Below are positions 54,300 through 64,000 of a DNA stretch of 64,000 nucleotides, piece after piece. This stretch comes from Dactylorhiza incarnata (taxonomy: Eukaryota; Streptophyta; Magnoliopsida; Asparagales; Orchidaceae). The notes beneath the pieces were generated by a model. That model saw only the letters and a program-made list of their open reading frames with translations. It ran no database searches and was not told the DNA's origin. The DNA lies in NCBI GenBank assembly GCA_033032865.1, contig JAWHQI010000049.1:6634001-6698000 (forward strand), in the 5' to 3' direction. Positions within the stretch are counted from its first letter, which is position 1. The number at the start of each line of letters is the position of its first letter. Both the position numbers and the translations under genes were made by a program.

Positions 54300-57200
54300 A
54301 TGGAAGGCAGTTTCGCAAGAGGTCTTGGTATTGAACTCCTCACATCGACTAACTTCAAAAAGTGGAAGTCATGTATGGAGAGTTATTTGATTGGCGAGGA
54401 TCTTTGGGAGATAGTTGGCGGAGAAGACACACAGGAGGTGTTTCCAGCAGGTGATAATATGGCAGAGGTGAGGCTTTGGAGGAGGTTGAATGCTAAGGCA
54501 GAGTTCACTCTCAAGAGGGCTATCTCACCAGAGCTGTTTGATCATATTATCGGATGTAAATCTGCTGCGGAGATCTGGACATCCTTGGATGGATTGTTCA
54601 ATAAGAAGAATGTAGCGAGGCTACAGTTTCTTGAAAATGAGTTGGCTAAAGCCTCTCAAGGTGATCTTTCTATTTCTACCTTCTTCCTCAAGATGAAGAA
54701 TCTCACGGCAGAGATTTCTGCTTTGGACCCTGATGAGCCAATCTCTGAGGCAAAACTGAAGAGGCATATCATTCGCGGGTTGCGGAAGGAGTATCTTGCT
54801 TTTGTAACTTCAGTTCAGGGTTGGGCAAATCAACCGTCATTGTTGGAGCTGGAGAACCTTCTTGCTTCGCAAGAAAGTTTAGCAAGACAGATGGCGGTGG
54901 TTTCTATCTCCGGGGAAGAAAGTGATGTGATGTTCTCTGGGAAGAGGAAGAAGAAATGGGAGAAGAAGAAGCCGGGTCATGATGGACCCTCCACTTCAGG
55001 TCAGCAAGATAGGGGCTATGCTCCTAAGTCTGATGGGAAGAAGAAAGGAGAGGGACCGAGGTGCTTTAGATGCAACAAGACTGGGCACTTCAAGAAAGAT
55101 TGCCGGGTGAATCTTCAGCCAGGACATGCAGTGGAGAAGGAGATGCCAAAGTCTGGTGAAGTTGGATGGGGAGGAGCTTTTGTGTCTAACATAACGGCGA
55201 TGCCCGTTAAGGCCTTGGCCTCCATCAACTATGAAGAGGACTGGATTGTTGATTCAGGGTGTGGACATCATCTCACCGGGGATGGATCAAAGTTCTCTTC
55301 TTTGGCGCCTTACTCTGGTAATAATGCTATCATTACGGCTGATAATTCTATTCATCCAGTAGAGCACGAAGGAGTCATCTCTCTGAGCAGTGATAAGGGT
55401 CCACTCACGTTGAGGAGTGTTTATCACGTGCCTGGTATGAAGAAAAATCTCTTCTCTGTGACCAATGCGGTCGATGCCGGTTATCACGTTCTGTTTGGCC
55501 CAACAGAAGTGAAGTTTCTCAAAACTCAACCGGAGATAAAGGGAGAAGTTATTCATGTCGGCAAGCGGGTGAAGGAATTGTTCGTTTTATCGACAAGTAC
55601 CTATGTTGATAAGATGAGGACAAACGATGGCGCGGCCATTTGGCATGAAAGGTTGGGGCATGTAGGCATGGACAAATTGAAGGCTATGGCTGTAAAGGGC
55701 CTTGTCAATGGCTTGCCTAGCTTGTCTTCCTATGGAGACGGTCATGTCTGCGAAGGATGTCAGTTTGGTAAGTCTCATCGACTTCCATTTGACAAATCGC
55801 AAACAAGGTGCAAAGTGCCGTTGGAATGCATCCACGGTGATTTGATGGGACCGACTGCCACCCCAAGCCTTGGAGGCAACAGATACATGTTGGTGTTGAT
55901 TGACGACTACACCAGATATTTCTGGGTGTTTTTCTTGAAAGAGAAGTCAGAAGCCTTTGCTAAGTTTGTGGAGTTCAAGGAGCTGGTGGAAGGTCGTTTA
56001 GGCCTGCGAGTGAAGAAGTTGAGAACTGACAATGGTGGGGAGTTCACCTCTGGTGAGTTCTCAAGTTTTTGCAGGAAACACGGCGTTCGGAGAGAGCTCA
56101 CTTGTGCCCATACTCCACAGCAGAATGGCGTTGCCGAAAGGAAGATCCGTCATCTGACGGAAACCTGCAAATGCTGGCTTCATGCCAAGAGTATTCCAAA
56201 GTCATTTTGGGCAGAGGGAATGTCTTGTGCAGCTTATGTCATCAACAGATTGCCTCTAAGTCCTATCAACATGAAGACCCCTCACGAACTAATGTTCAAG
56301 GAGAAGCCGAGCATTGCACACCTTCGGGTGTTTGGATCAACCTGCTATGTGCATATTCCTGATGCTCTTCGAACAAAGCTAGATGCGAAAGCAAGGAAGC
56401 TAGTCTTTGTTGGGTATGATGAGCGGAAGAAGGGATGGAGATGCATGGATCCTGAGACACGAAGGTCAATTGTTTCTCGGGATGTGGTGTTCGATGAAGT
56501 AACTTCCTACAAGGGGAGTTCAGGAGTTGAACTACCGGAGGGCAGGGTTAATGAAGGAGGAAAAGCTGCAGGAAGTCTTCAAGTGGAGTTGCCTGTTTCA
56601 CCAGGAGCTCCAGGTGTGTCAACCTCTGAGATGGAGGCTTCAGGTTCTGGAAGCAGGGGGAGCGATGCTCCATGTTCATCTGGGAAAGGAGCTTGCACAG
56701 AAGAAGCGGCTGAGGAGGTGGTTAGTCAGGAGCAACCTCTTAGGAGGTCGAAGAGGACTATTCAACCACCAGATCGATACACAGGAGGAAACATGGTAAA
56801 CTTTGTTTCATGTTTCTTTGCTGGTCCTTTGGATGAAAGGGAGCCGTCGAGCTTTGAGAAAGCCAGAGGTGTGAAGGAGTGGGACATTGCTATGCAAGAA
56901 GAGATGACAGCTCTCGAGAAGAATGAGACTTGGTCTCTTGTGCCCAAGCCCAAGGGCACTACTCCTGTCACTTGCAAGTGGGTCTTCAAGCTGAAGAAGA
57001 AAGCTGACGGTAGTATCGAGCGTTACAAGGCTCGCCTTGTAGCTCGTGGGTTCTCACAGCAGTACGGAGAAGATTATGATGAAACGTTTAGTCCAGTGGC
57101 AAAGATGACTTCGGTTCGATTTGTTATTGCCTTGGCGGCTTCGAGTGGTTGGGAGATTTGGCAACTCGACGTGAAGAATGCTTTCTTATACGGCGAGATT

Positions 57201-58388
57201 GACAAAGATATCTTCATGATTCAACCGCAAGGCTTCATCTCGAAGGAGTATCCGGACTATGTTTGTAAATTGAAAAAGGCCCTGTACGGGTTGAAGCAAG
57301 CGCCTCGGGCGTGGTACGGGAAGATAGCAGAATATCTCTTATTCTGCGGATTCGTTGCTTCAGACTCTGATTCTAGCTTGTTCATCAAGAAGGAGGGGGT
57401 GCTTCGGGTGATTGTGCTGCTGTATGTGGATGACATGATTGTCACCGGGAACTCGAAGGAAGCTGTTGCAAGACTCAGGGCTGAGCTTGCTATCAGATTC
57501 GAGATGAAGGATCTGGGGGAGCTCCACCATTTCCTTGGACTCGAGGTCCAGAGGAGGGAGAGCGGAGTGCTCATTTCTCAGGCTAGCTATGCGGAGCGGA
57601 TTGTTCAGCGATTCGGCATGGAGGAAGGGAAGAGCAGCTCTATACCTTTGGAGCAACATCATAAGCTTCGAAAGGATGAGGGGAGAGTCTTATCTGATCC
57701 GTTGGTGTTCCGAGCTCTGGTTGGGAGCTTGATCTATTTGACGATCACAAGGCCGGATATTGCTTATGCAGTTGGCAAGGGGAGTTGGTACATGGCGGAA
57801 CCACGGAAACCTCATCTTCTAGCGGCAAAAGGCATATTGAAGTATGTGAAGTCGACCTCTGATTTGGGTCTCCTATATAGGAGAGGGTCAAGCTTGGAGT
57901 TGCATGGTTTCATGGATGCTGATTATGGGGGAGACGTGGATGATCGGAGATCAACATCTGGTTATGTCTTTATGATGGGTCCCACAGCTATCTCTTGGTG
58001 CAGCAAAAAGCAAGACTCGGTGTCTGTATCTACCACGGAAGCGGAGTACAAGGCTTCGGCTTTGGCAGCTCAGGAAGCCGTTTGGCTCAGGAGGTTGCTA
58101 GAGGACGTTCATCAGGAGGTTCGAGGTCCCACTATGCTACGCGGGGACAATGAGAGTGCTCTCAAACTGGTTAACAATCCAGTCTGTCACGCGAGGACCA
58201 AGCATATTGAGATTGAGCACCATTTCATTCGTGAAAAGGTGTTGGGAGGATCTCTTATGGTCGAGCATGTTCGGAGTGCGGACAATGTCGCAGACATCTT
58301 CACAAAGCCGCTGGCGAAGGGACCGTTTACTCGGTTAAGGGAGTTGCTCGGGCTAGTTTCCACTTCCCACTTCAAGGGGGAGTGTTGA
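54300..58388 (+). CDS. gag-pol: E6 gag-pol polyprotein
   Basis: 1,362 codons without a stop from ATG 54300. DUF4219/UBN2-type gag (residues 1-190), CCHC knuckle from 255 (C-FR-C-NKTG-H-FKKD-C), protease WIVDSGC with Asp 318, integrase HHCC from 449, catalytic Asp 514, Asp 577 and Glu 613 (35 residues between the last two), then a Ser/Gly-rich linker. RT runs from about 870, with YVDD at 1042-1045; RNase H has the DADYGG motif near 1207. DIFTKPL is near the end. All catalytic residues I can check are present. The stop TGA (58386-58388) lies within the first six bases of the 3' LTR. No separate gag stop. Clearly Copia; lineage not settled (not Sirevirus). Confidence 0.96.
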   Translation: MEGSFARGLGIELLTSTNFKKWKSCMESYLIGEDLWEIVGGEDTQEVFPAGDNMAEVRLWRRLNAKAEFTLKRAISPELFDHIIGCKSAAEIWTSLDGLFNKKNVARLQFLENELAKASQGDLSISTFFLKMKNLTAEISALDPDEPISEAKLKRHIIRGLRKEYLAFVTSVQGWANQPSLLELENLLASQESLARQMAVVSISGEESDVMFSGKRKKKWEKKKPGHDGPSTSGQQDRGYAPKSDGKKKGEGPRCFRCNKTGHFKKDCRVNLQPGHAVEKEMPKSGEVGWGGAFVSNITAMPVKALASINYEEDWIVDSGCGHHLTGDGSKFSSLAPYSGNNAIITADNSIHPVEHEGVISLSSDKGPLTLRSVYHVPGMKKNLFSVTNAVDAGYHVLFGPTEVKFLKTQPEIKGEVIHVGKRVKELFVLSTSTYVDKMRTNDGAAIWHERLGHVGMDKLKAMAVKGLVNGLPSLSSYGDGHVCEGCQFGKSHRLPFDKSQTRCKVPLECIHGDLMGPTATPSLGGNRYMLVLIDDYTRYFWVFFLKEKSEAFAKFVEFKELVEGRLGLRVKKLRTDNGGEFTSGEFSSFCRKHGVRRELTCAHTPQQNGVAERKIRHLTETCKCWLHAKSIPKSFWAEGMSCAAYVINRLPLSPINMKTPHELMFKEKPSIAHLRVFGSTCYVHIPDALRTKLDAKARKLVFVGYDERKKGWRCMDPETRRSIVSRDVVFDEVTSYKGSSGVELPEGRVNEGGKAAGSLQVELPVSPGAPGVSTSEMEASGSGSRGSDAPCSSGKGACTEEAAEEVVSQEQPLRRSKRTIQPPDRYTGGNMVNFVSCFFAGPLDEREPSSFEKARGVKEWDIAMQEEMTALEKNETWSLVPKPKGTTPVTCKWVFKLKKKADGSIERYKARLVARGFSQQYGEDYDETFSPVAKMTSVRFVIALAASSGWEIWQLDVKNAFLYGEIDKDIFMIQPQGFISKEYPDYVCKLKKALYGLKQAPRAWYGKIAEYLLFCGFVASDSDSSLFIKKEGVLRVIVLLYVDDMIVTGNSKEAVARLRAELAIRFEMKDLGELHHFLGLEVQRRESGVLISQASYAERIVQRFGMEEGKSSSIPLEQHHKLRKDEGRVLSDPLVFRALVGSLIYLTITRPDIAYAVGKGSWYMAEPRKPHLLAAKGILKYVKSTSDLGLLYRRGSSLELHGFMDADYGGDVDDRRSTSGYVFMMGPTAISWCSKKQDSVSVSTTEAEYKASALAAQEAVWLRRLLEDVHQEVRGPTMLRGDNESALKLVNNPVCHARTKHIEIEHHFIREKVLGGSLMVEHVRSADNVADIFTKPLAKGPFTRLRELLGLVSTSHFKGEC

Positions 58389-59560
58389 AATTGTTGAAGT
58401 GAAGTGGAAAAGAGTCCAGCCGGTCTGAAGGCTGAGACCGCAGAGACCGCGCGGTCTGCGCTGGTGCTCTGGCGGTTTGGTTCTGGCGATCCCGTGTGAT
58501 CGGCCAGCTTGCTTCTTTGGTTTGGTCGCTGGTTCTGGCGACCTGTAGCAGGTTGTTTCCGGTCTTGTTCTAGTCGGTCTGTTCTTGGTTGACCGCTGTG
58601 ACCGGGCGGCCTGGTTGTGCTGTTCTGGCGACTTGGTTCAAGTCAGCCAGTTGCTTCTCTGTGTTGGCGATCTCAGGAAGGGTGATCGCTGTGTCCGCAC
58701 GGCTTGTGCGTGACTTGCTGCTGACTTCGGTCTTGGACTAAATTTTGTCCAAGTGCTGTGTTCGCGCGGTCTGGTTTTGGAGACCGTTCGCGAGTTGATG
58801 GGTGGTGACTGTATCCCGGTTTGTGCGGTGACGACATCCGTCCACCCGCCTATAAATAGGGGTGCATGGCCCGTCATTCTTAACGAGAACTGTAAGAACA
58901 AGAGCCCGGATAGATTCTTGTGGTCTCAAGTTTGAGTTCGCGCGGCTTGGTTGTGAGTTAACCGTTTGTTGTGTTCGCAGGTTTGCGGTCAGCAGGTTGC
59001 GGTCTCCTTCCTTGGTGATTTCCGGTGGCTCGAATAAACAGTTCGTCTGCGGTCTGTCAGCGAACTGGTTTATTGTTCTTGTGCTGTTCACAGCTAGCTC
59101 AGCGATCAGGCGACCTTCAGCGGTTAGGCGATCAGAGTTCGGTCTGGCGACAGCTTCAGTTCTTTGTTCAGTTCAATAAGCTTCAGTTCGTGCGGTCTGG
59201 GATCGTGGGCTGGCAGTGCAGTTTGTCTGCTTCTGTTCGCGCGGTCTCAAGGTGTTTCTGCGGTCTGACTGTGCAAGCGGTGTGGAAGTACAGCAGAACA
59301 AACCGGGCGGTCTGAGCCTTTGTTGCAGTCCGAGCGGTCTCTTTCTGGCAGACCGGCGGTTTCTGTTTTTGGTGTGTTTGTTCTTCTCGTCTCCGTGATT
59401 CTTATGAATCATGTCTCGCCATGTATACCTCGCATTGTAAAGCAGTTCTATTTCAATAAAGATTTCTTGTGGTGCTATTTTGGCATTGTGGTTGTTTGGC
59501 TATAACTCTTGTTGATGCAACTCCTGCTTACTCCTAAACGGTCCAGTCAAAAATTTTAAC
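58383..59560 (+). repeat. E6 3' LTR
   Basis: Matches 53032-54210 with about seven single-base differences that I could see, all transitions. The last A is missing at the right edge. Confidence 0.95.
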
Positions 59561-60604
59561 CTGCACCCAAAATTGAGGCCAAAATTCGAAGAGGCTCACT
59601 AGCGCCGGCGGTAGCAACTAGCTCCGGGCGCTAGCGATGAATAGCGCAATTCCGGGAGCTATTTTAGAAAGAGCTAACGCCAGGCGATAATGGATAGCAT
59701 CGGCGGTAGCGTGACGCACAGAAGGAATAGAGCAAGATGTTGCCGCGGATGGGAGATTCTGCCGCGCAATTTGTTACTTAATCCGGGCTAGCGCCGACGG
59801 TAGCGCTAGCGCCGACGGTAGCATGAAGGCTATAAATTGGATGCTTTGGCTCCGTCTTCTTCATCCTTCTACAATCCCAAACTCCAGAGCTTCGTGCCAC
59901 AGTAGAGAGAGGAGAGATCAGAGAGATACTCCCACCAAAAGCTTAGAGAAGGAATTTCTGAAGGAGGATTTCTTCACGCTTCATCCGACAGGCGACTGCC
60001 TCAACAACGCTTATACTACAGCGGTCCAACGTCTCCCACTTCAGAAGTTCTTAGAGGGAGTTTTTATTATTGTTGTAATTTCAGTTTAGTACCCTTTTTC
60101 CTTGTAAACGGTTCGTTAATTCGCCTCGTGTTGGCGACTAGGTCTGGGGTAGACTTAGGGGGTAATTCGCCTTGTGTTGGCGACTAGTTCTAGGGTGTAG
60201 ATCTAGGGTGTGCTCGAGGCCTTTCTGGGGATATATTGGTTAGAGTGGCTTGAGGCCGTATCTGGGGAGAGATTGGCTAAAGCCAACCGGTTCGTGGGGA
60301 TACGAGTCGGTATAGAAAACGAAAAAGAACTATAATTATTCGTCTCAATTTCTAGCGTCATAGAAATCCATTTTTGTAATCAATTTTATTAATAGTAATC
60401 ATGTCTCTATTTTTGTAATAAAATTGTTTTTGTTCTTCATTCATCTAAATTGTTTATTATCCTCTTTTTCATCATAAATTAATTTAGATCGCTATTCAAA
60501 AATATTACTTTAATCTGACAATGATTCAAAATTTCTAAATATTTACTTAAGTTTTTGAAAACCCTTATTCACCCCCCTCTAAGGGCGCCGACCGATCCAA
60601 CAAA

Positions 60605-60620
60605 TGGTATCAGAGGCAGG
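60605..60620 (+). promoter_or_regulatory. E5 primer binding site
   Basis: TGGTATCAGAGGCAGG two bases after the LTR. Confidence 0.9.
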
Positions 60621-60650
60621 TTATTCCAATCGGCTTAACAACCGGGAATA

Positions 60651-62027
60651 ATGGCGTCTCATGATCTCGCTTCTATCAGTGAGGGTAATTTTGAAGAAGA
60701 AGAAAAATCTCTTGCACCACCTTTATTCGAAGGATCAAATTATAAAGGATGGAAAATTTTAATTGAAAAATTTATTAAAACTTTAGATATCGAAGTATGG
60801 AATTTAGCTATAACTAGACCTGCAAATGAATCAAATAAAAAAGAACTTCAGTTAAATGCAAAAGCTAAACACTATTTATTTTGTGGTCTTTCAAATGAAA
60901 ATTTCAAATTAATATACTGTTTTTCTAGTGCATACAAAATATGGAAATTTCTTGAAGAAATGTATGATCTTCCTCTCGCAGGTATGGAACAAACACAGGA
61001 AGAGAAAAATGTCCAAGCATCCATTATCATTCAAGAAGATCTCTCTCGGAGCAAAGCCATGGAGAATATTGAAATAGAGAAAGAAAACAATACATCAAAA
61101 GAAGATGAAAACTCATCTGTGATCAAGGAAGGACTAAAAGATGACGAAGGAACTTCATGCTTATATTTTTCCTCCTCCAAAAGCGCTGTAAGAAAGACTA
61201 AATCTTCTTCTTGTGTGATAACTTCAATTTCTAGTTTCAATATACTAAAAACTGCTAAACGTAAGATCAAGAAATTGAAAATTACTAATAAAAATTTACG
61301 TTTAGAAAATAAGAGATTAAAAGCTAATGTTAATTTAGAATCAAATTGTGATGTGGTTTCACCATCTTGTCCTTTACTTGAAAACACAAAACCATGTTTT
61401 GATTGTGATAATTTTAAGGAAAAACTTAAGGATCTTGAAAAAGAAATTATTTTTATAAAAGAACAAAAAGAAAAATTATGTTTAGAAAATTCATCTTTGA
61501 TAAATGATTGTGCTAAGTGTAAAGAATATAAAATTGAAATTAAAGAGATGGATGAAACATTTGATGAATATAGAAACAACTATCAAGATCATATTGATTC
61601 GATTGTTTCCACTCTTAAAAACAGCACAATCGCTTATAATAAAGCTAGACATAATTTAAAAAATAAAAATGATGAATTAAAATCAAGAATCAACTTGCTT
61701 ATGAAAATTGTAAATACAAATTCTCAATATCAAACTATATCCAAAAGCAAGTTGAATACAAATATGAATATCATACTTAAACCTAATATTGGGAATAAGA
61801 AGCAAAAAGCTTTTGGAAATCATAAACCAAGTTTTGAATGGAGACCAAAAAGCAAAAATGAAACCTTAAATGCAAGGATCCATTCATCACAATATTTTCC
61901 CAACTTAAATGAAAACAAATTTCCATTATATAATAAATTCAAGAGTAATGATTATGGAAATTTGAAAAATAAAAATTACATTTTTCATGGTACGAATGGA
62001 AACCCATACTTAAGAATGACTCATTAA
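60651..62027 (+). CDS. gag: E5 gag-like protein without nucleocapsid knuckle
   Basis: 458 codons, no stop, ATG at 60651 (MASHDLAS...), the same opening as E2 gag (MASYDLAF). The first 110 residues resemble the start of the UBN2-type core, but the core's second half and the CCHC knuckle are missing. After about residue 115 it passes to an acidic stretch, then a long Lys-rich coiled coil (about 200-360), then a basic, Asn-rich tail. After the stop, in another frame, IWVPKG and WIPKS motifs (62083-62130) mark the old gag C-terminus. Either a functional non-autonomous gag or an early decay product that happens to be open. Confidence 0.75.
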   Translation: MASHDLASISEGNFEEEEKSLAPPLFEGSNYKGWKILIEKFIKTLDIEVWNLAITRPANESNKKELQLNAKAKHYLFCGLSNENFKLIYCFSSAYKIWKFLEEMYDLPLAGMEQTQEEKNVQASIIIQEDLSRSKAMENIEIEKENNTSKEDENSSVIKEGLKDDEGTSCLYFSSSKSAVRKTKSSSCVITSISSFNILKTAKRKIKKLKITNKNLRLENKRLKANVNLESNCDVVSPSCPLLENTKPCFDCDNFKEKLKDLEKEIIFIKEQKEKLCLENSSLINDCAKCKEYKIEIKEMDETFDEYRNNYQDHIDSIVSTLKNSTIAYNKARHNLKNKNDELKSRINLLMKIVNTNSQYQTISKSKLNTNMNIILKPNIGNKKQKAFGNHKPSFEWRPKSKNETLNARIHSSQYFPNLNENKFPLYNKFKSNDYGNLKNKNYIFHGTNGNPYLRMTH

Positions 62028-64000
62028 TGTCAAACGAAAGGGCCCATTCAAACATATCTCCCCAAAAGAAAACACGATATATTTGGGTACCCAAAGGAAC
62101 CGTCACTGCCGGTCCTCTTTGGATACCTAAATCTCTTATTCATTAGTATCCCATCATTTGTATGAAGTAGAAACCTAATAAAAATGAAATATCATTATTC
62201 TACTTCATGATTTGCTTAAATTTCTTTTTGTTTATTCTCTTTTGTTTCTTCTTAAACTATCATGCTATGATCACTCTATTTATCTTGAAAAGTCATATCA
62301 TTTTGTTTAGTGATCTACTTATCCGTTTTATTTTTTACCTTTCTAAATCCATTACCTTTAAAATGTCTTGAACTATCATTAAAAATTGTATATTGAAATT
62401 ATTATCAAGACTAATGATATTATTTTAGAGAATGGATTTAAATGGTTTATTAAAGGGCTTAGGCTAAAAATTAAAATGCGAAATGTGTTGATCTTGTTGA
62501 TGATAGCCCTTATAATAAAGAAAAATATTTTTCACAAATTGCATGATTAATACTATGTATAACATTGCATCTAAACTCATCATCCTAGCATCACTTTTTG
62601 GTTTATGCTTATATATCTATGCTAGGTACAACATTTATGATGTTATTCAAAATTTATGACAACTATGTGATTTGAAATCATAAAAGAACACTAAAATTCC
62701 ATCAAACACATAGTTTATGAATTAATCATTAGAACATATATCTTGAACGTATATATTATCATGCAAAACCAAAGATCAATAAATTCAAGTAATAAAAACA
62801 ATGATATTATTTCAAAACTTTATTTATGTGATCTTTGTCGTTGATGTGATTATATTGCATGTACATTTGTTTTAGACCTTGTTCATATAAAGGTTCATCA
62901 TTTCGTTCTAGGTCCAAAGAAAATCAAATTGAAATTCCTCTTTGAGTACATGCAATACTAGCATCTATCAAATTGATCTATATCGTTATAAATTTGCACC
63001 AAATCTCATTATCTCAGCATTACTTCCTAGTATAAGTTTTTCTTTTGGTGCTCATAATAGATATATCACTTAGAATGTCATGCTAAATCAAAAGGTAGAA
63101 AACCTATGTGAGTCTAAATTTTTTAAAAACTCAAATGATGTCATAGTTTATAAATCAATTGCTAAGACTTGAGTTAGGTGTCCTAGATCTTTCAAATTAA
63201 CACAAATTGAAAAATTTAATTTTTTGGTGTTTATCCATCAAAAACATCTCCTTAAATTCTGCAATTTCAGCAAGAAACTACTAATGGGACACCTAATCAA
63301 GACTACCAATCAAAATTTTCAAAAACATAAAAAATCATTCTCTGTCTCCCGCGGTAGCGCTACCGCAGGCGCTAGCATCCATGTTCAAATTTCTGTAATT
63401 TTAAAATTTTGAAAAATGTCTAAAAATATCTTGATCTATATGTACTATTTAGTTTTGCACGTCTGATTCTATTTTATTTTTGAAAAATCAAAATACAAAA
63501 CTACAAAAACTAAATTAAAAAAATATGTTTTTCACTTGTGTTGTTTTTTGTTTAAAGTTCTTCTTTATGCAAAAATAAAATATAAAAATTACAAAAGTAA
63601 AAATTACAAAAATATGCTTGTATTTGCTAAAATCAAAATACAAAAATATAAAACACTAAAACTATCAAAAATACTGTATGGACATTCCTGTGTTAATCAA
63701 GCATGATTTAATCTATTATTTAGAACTTCTATAATGTTGCAATTTATTCTTTCAAAGTACTTTGAACATTGTTTTCATCATGTTTTGATATATCTATGAA
63801 TATGTGCATCAATTATATTGAAAAGGTTGTGTAGAACTAAGCTTAGCATGCCTCTAAGTATGAGAAATGTTTTATGTTTGATAATGATAGATACTCACTC
63901 ACTTTTTGGCATTGTCTACATAGGGTTTAATTTAAGAATGCTTGTGTATGTTTATGTATTAGTACAATGAATTAAACTTGCACAAGTATCTTACCTACAC
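62028..64000 (+). other. E5 internal noncoding region to window end
   Basis: AT-rich. Old gag C-terminus to about 62146 (TAG), then no pol domain. A cluster GCGGTAGCGCTACCGCAGGCGCTAGC-like sequence lies at 63351-63376. The block 63770-63870 matches E2 24410-24510. No ORF I would call real. Confidence 0.7.

Larger units (their letters stand above)
53032..59560 (+). mobile_element. E6: intact Copia retrotransposon (non-Sirevirus)
   Basis: 6,529 bp: 5' LTR 53032-54210, primer site 54211, one open polyprotein frame 54300-58388, 3' LTR 58383-59560. Purines AAGGGGGAG (58374-58382) form the polypurine tract and lie within the coding end. LTRs differ at about seven places by eye. Left flank GACTG; on the right the final A of the LTR and the first two bases of the expected duplication seem lost. 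Probably the youngest insertion here and possibly competent to move. Confidence 0.95.
52905..60602 (+). repeat. E5 5' LTR, split by E6
   Basis: 127 bp (52905-53031) and 1,042 bp (59561-60602), together 1,169 bp, close to the 1,195-bp E4 LTR. Opens TGTTGGAACATGG. GCGCTAGC/GGCGGTAGC-rich block 59600-59822, TATA box CTATAAATTGG at 59830-59840, leader stem-loops 60121-60286 (TCGCC-TCGTGTT-GGCGA first, TTGGC-TAAA-GCCAA last). End GATCCAACA. Confidence 0.88.
52905..64000 (+). mobile_element. E5: pol-less Sirevirus-like element, 5' part
   Basis: 5' LTR 52905-53031 plus 59561-60602 (split by E6), primer site 60605, gag-like frame 60651-62027, then noncoding to the end of the window. LTR relative of E4; internal 3' part relative of E2. 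Between the gag end and the E2-like noncoding block there is no pol, so it must rely on another element's enzymes if it moves. Confidence 0.85.

Overview
The window is plant (angiosperm) nuclear DNA. It consists entirely of LTR retrotransposons nested inside one another; I found no host gene, tRNA, rRNA or CRISPR array. The plant assignment rests on Ty1/Copia Sirevirus-type elements (long CpG-rich LTRs, large gag with coiled coil, arrays of polypurine tracts, an extra ORF after pol), a Ty3/Gypsy chromovirus-like element, and Met-tRNA-type primer sites. The depth of nesting suggests gene-poor heterochromatin. Element names (A1, A2, E1-E6, G) are mine.

Layout. A2 (minus strand, 14277-37420 with interruptions) is the oldest layer seen. 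A1 (minus, 1-14276) sits in A2's 3' LTR. E1 (plus, 1127-12494, target duplication ACTTC) sits in A1's gag. E2 (plus, 17500-35988, duplication TCATG) sits in A2's extra ORF. E3 (minus, 25464-34355, duplication CCCCA) sits in E2. E4 (minus, from 37421) cuts A2's gag. A tandem Gypsy array G (39552-52904: three LTRs, two internal domains) sits in E4. E5 (plus, from 52905) cuts the third G LTR. E6 (plus, 53032-59560), the only element with an unbroken gag-pol frame, sits in the 5' LTR of E5. The deepest chain is A2 > E4 > G > E5 > E6. The rest of A1, A2, E4, G and E5 lies outside the window.

Coding content. A1 gag is open on both sides of the E1 insertion. E1 has gag, pol and an extra ORF3, each nearly complete but with stops or a frameshift. 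E2 and E3 carry gag-pol with stops and frameshifts. A2 has the end of gag and ORF3 but no pol. E5 has an open gag-like frame without a CCHC knuckle and no pol. Both G domains share most of their stops and both frameshifts.

Most unusual signal. The Sirevirus LTRs carry, about 230-600 nt downstream of the TATA box and so in the presumed R/U5 leader RNA, tandem arrays of short stem-loops. The loop and flanks stay the same from unit to unit while the stem bases change in a paired way. I see this in E1, E3, A1/A2 and E2/E4/E5 with different sequences in each family, which suggests selection on RNA structure. Other points worth a look are a stop codon kept at the gag-pol boundary followed by TGCAGG, a U3-like segment in front of A2 ORF3, and the G coding frame that runs into its own LTR.
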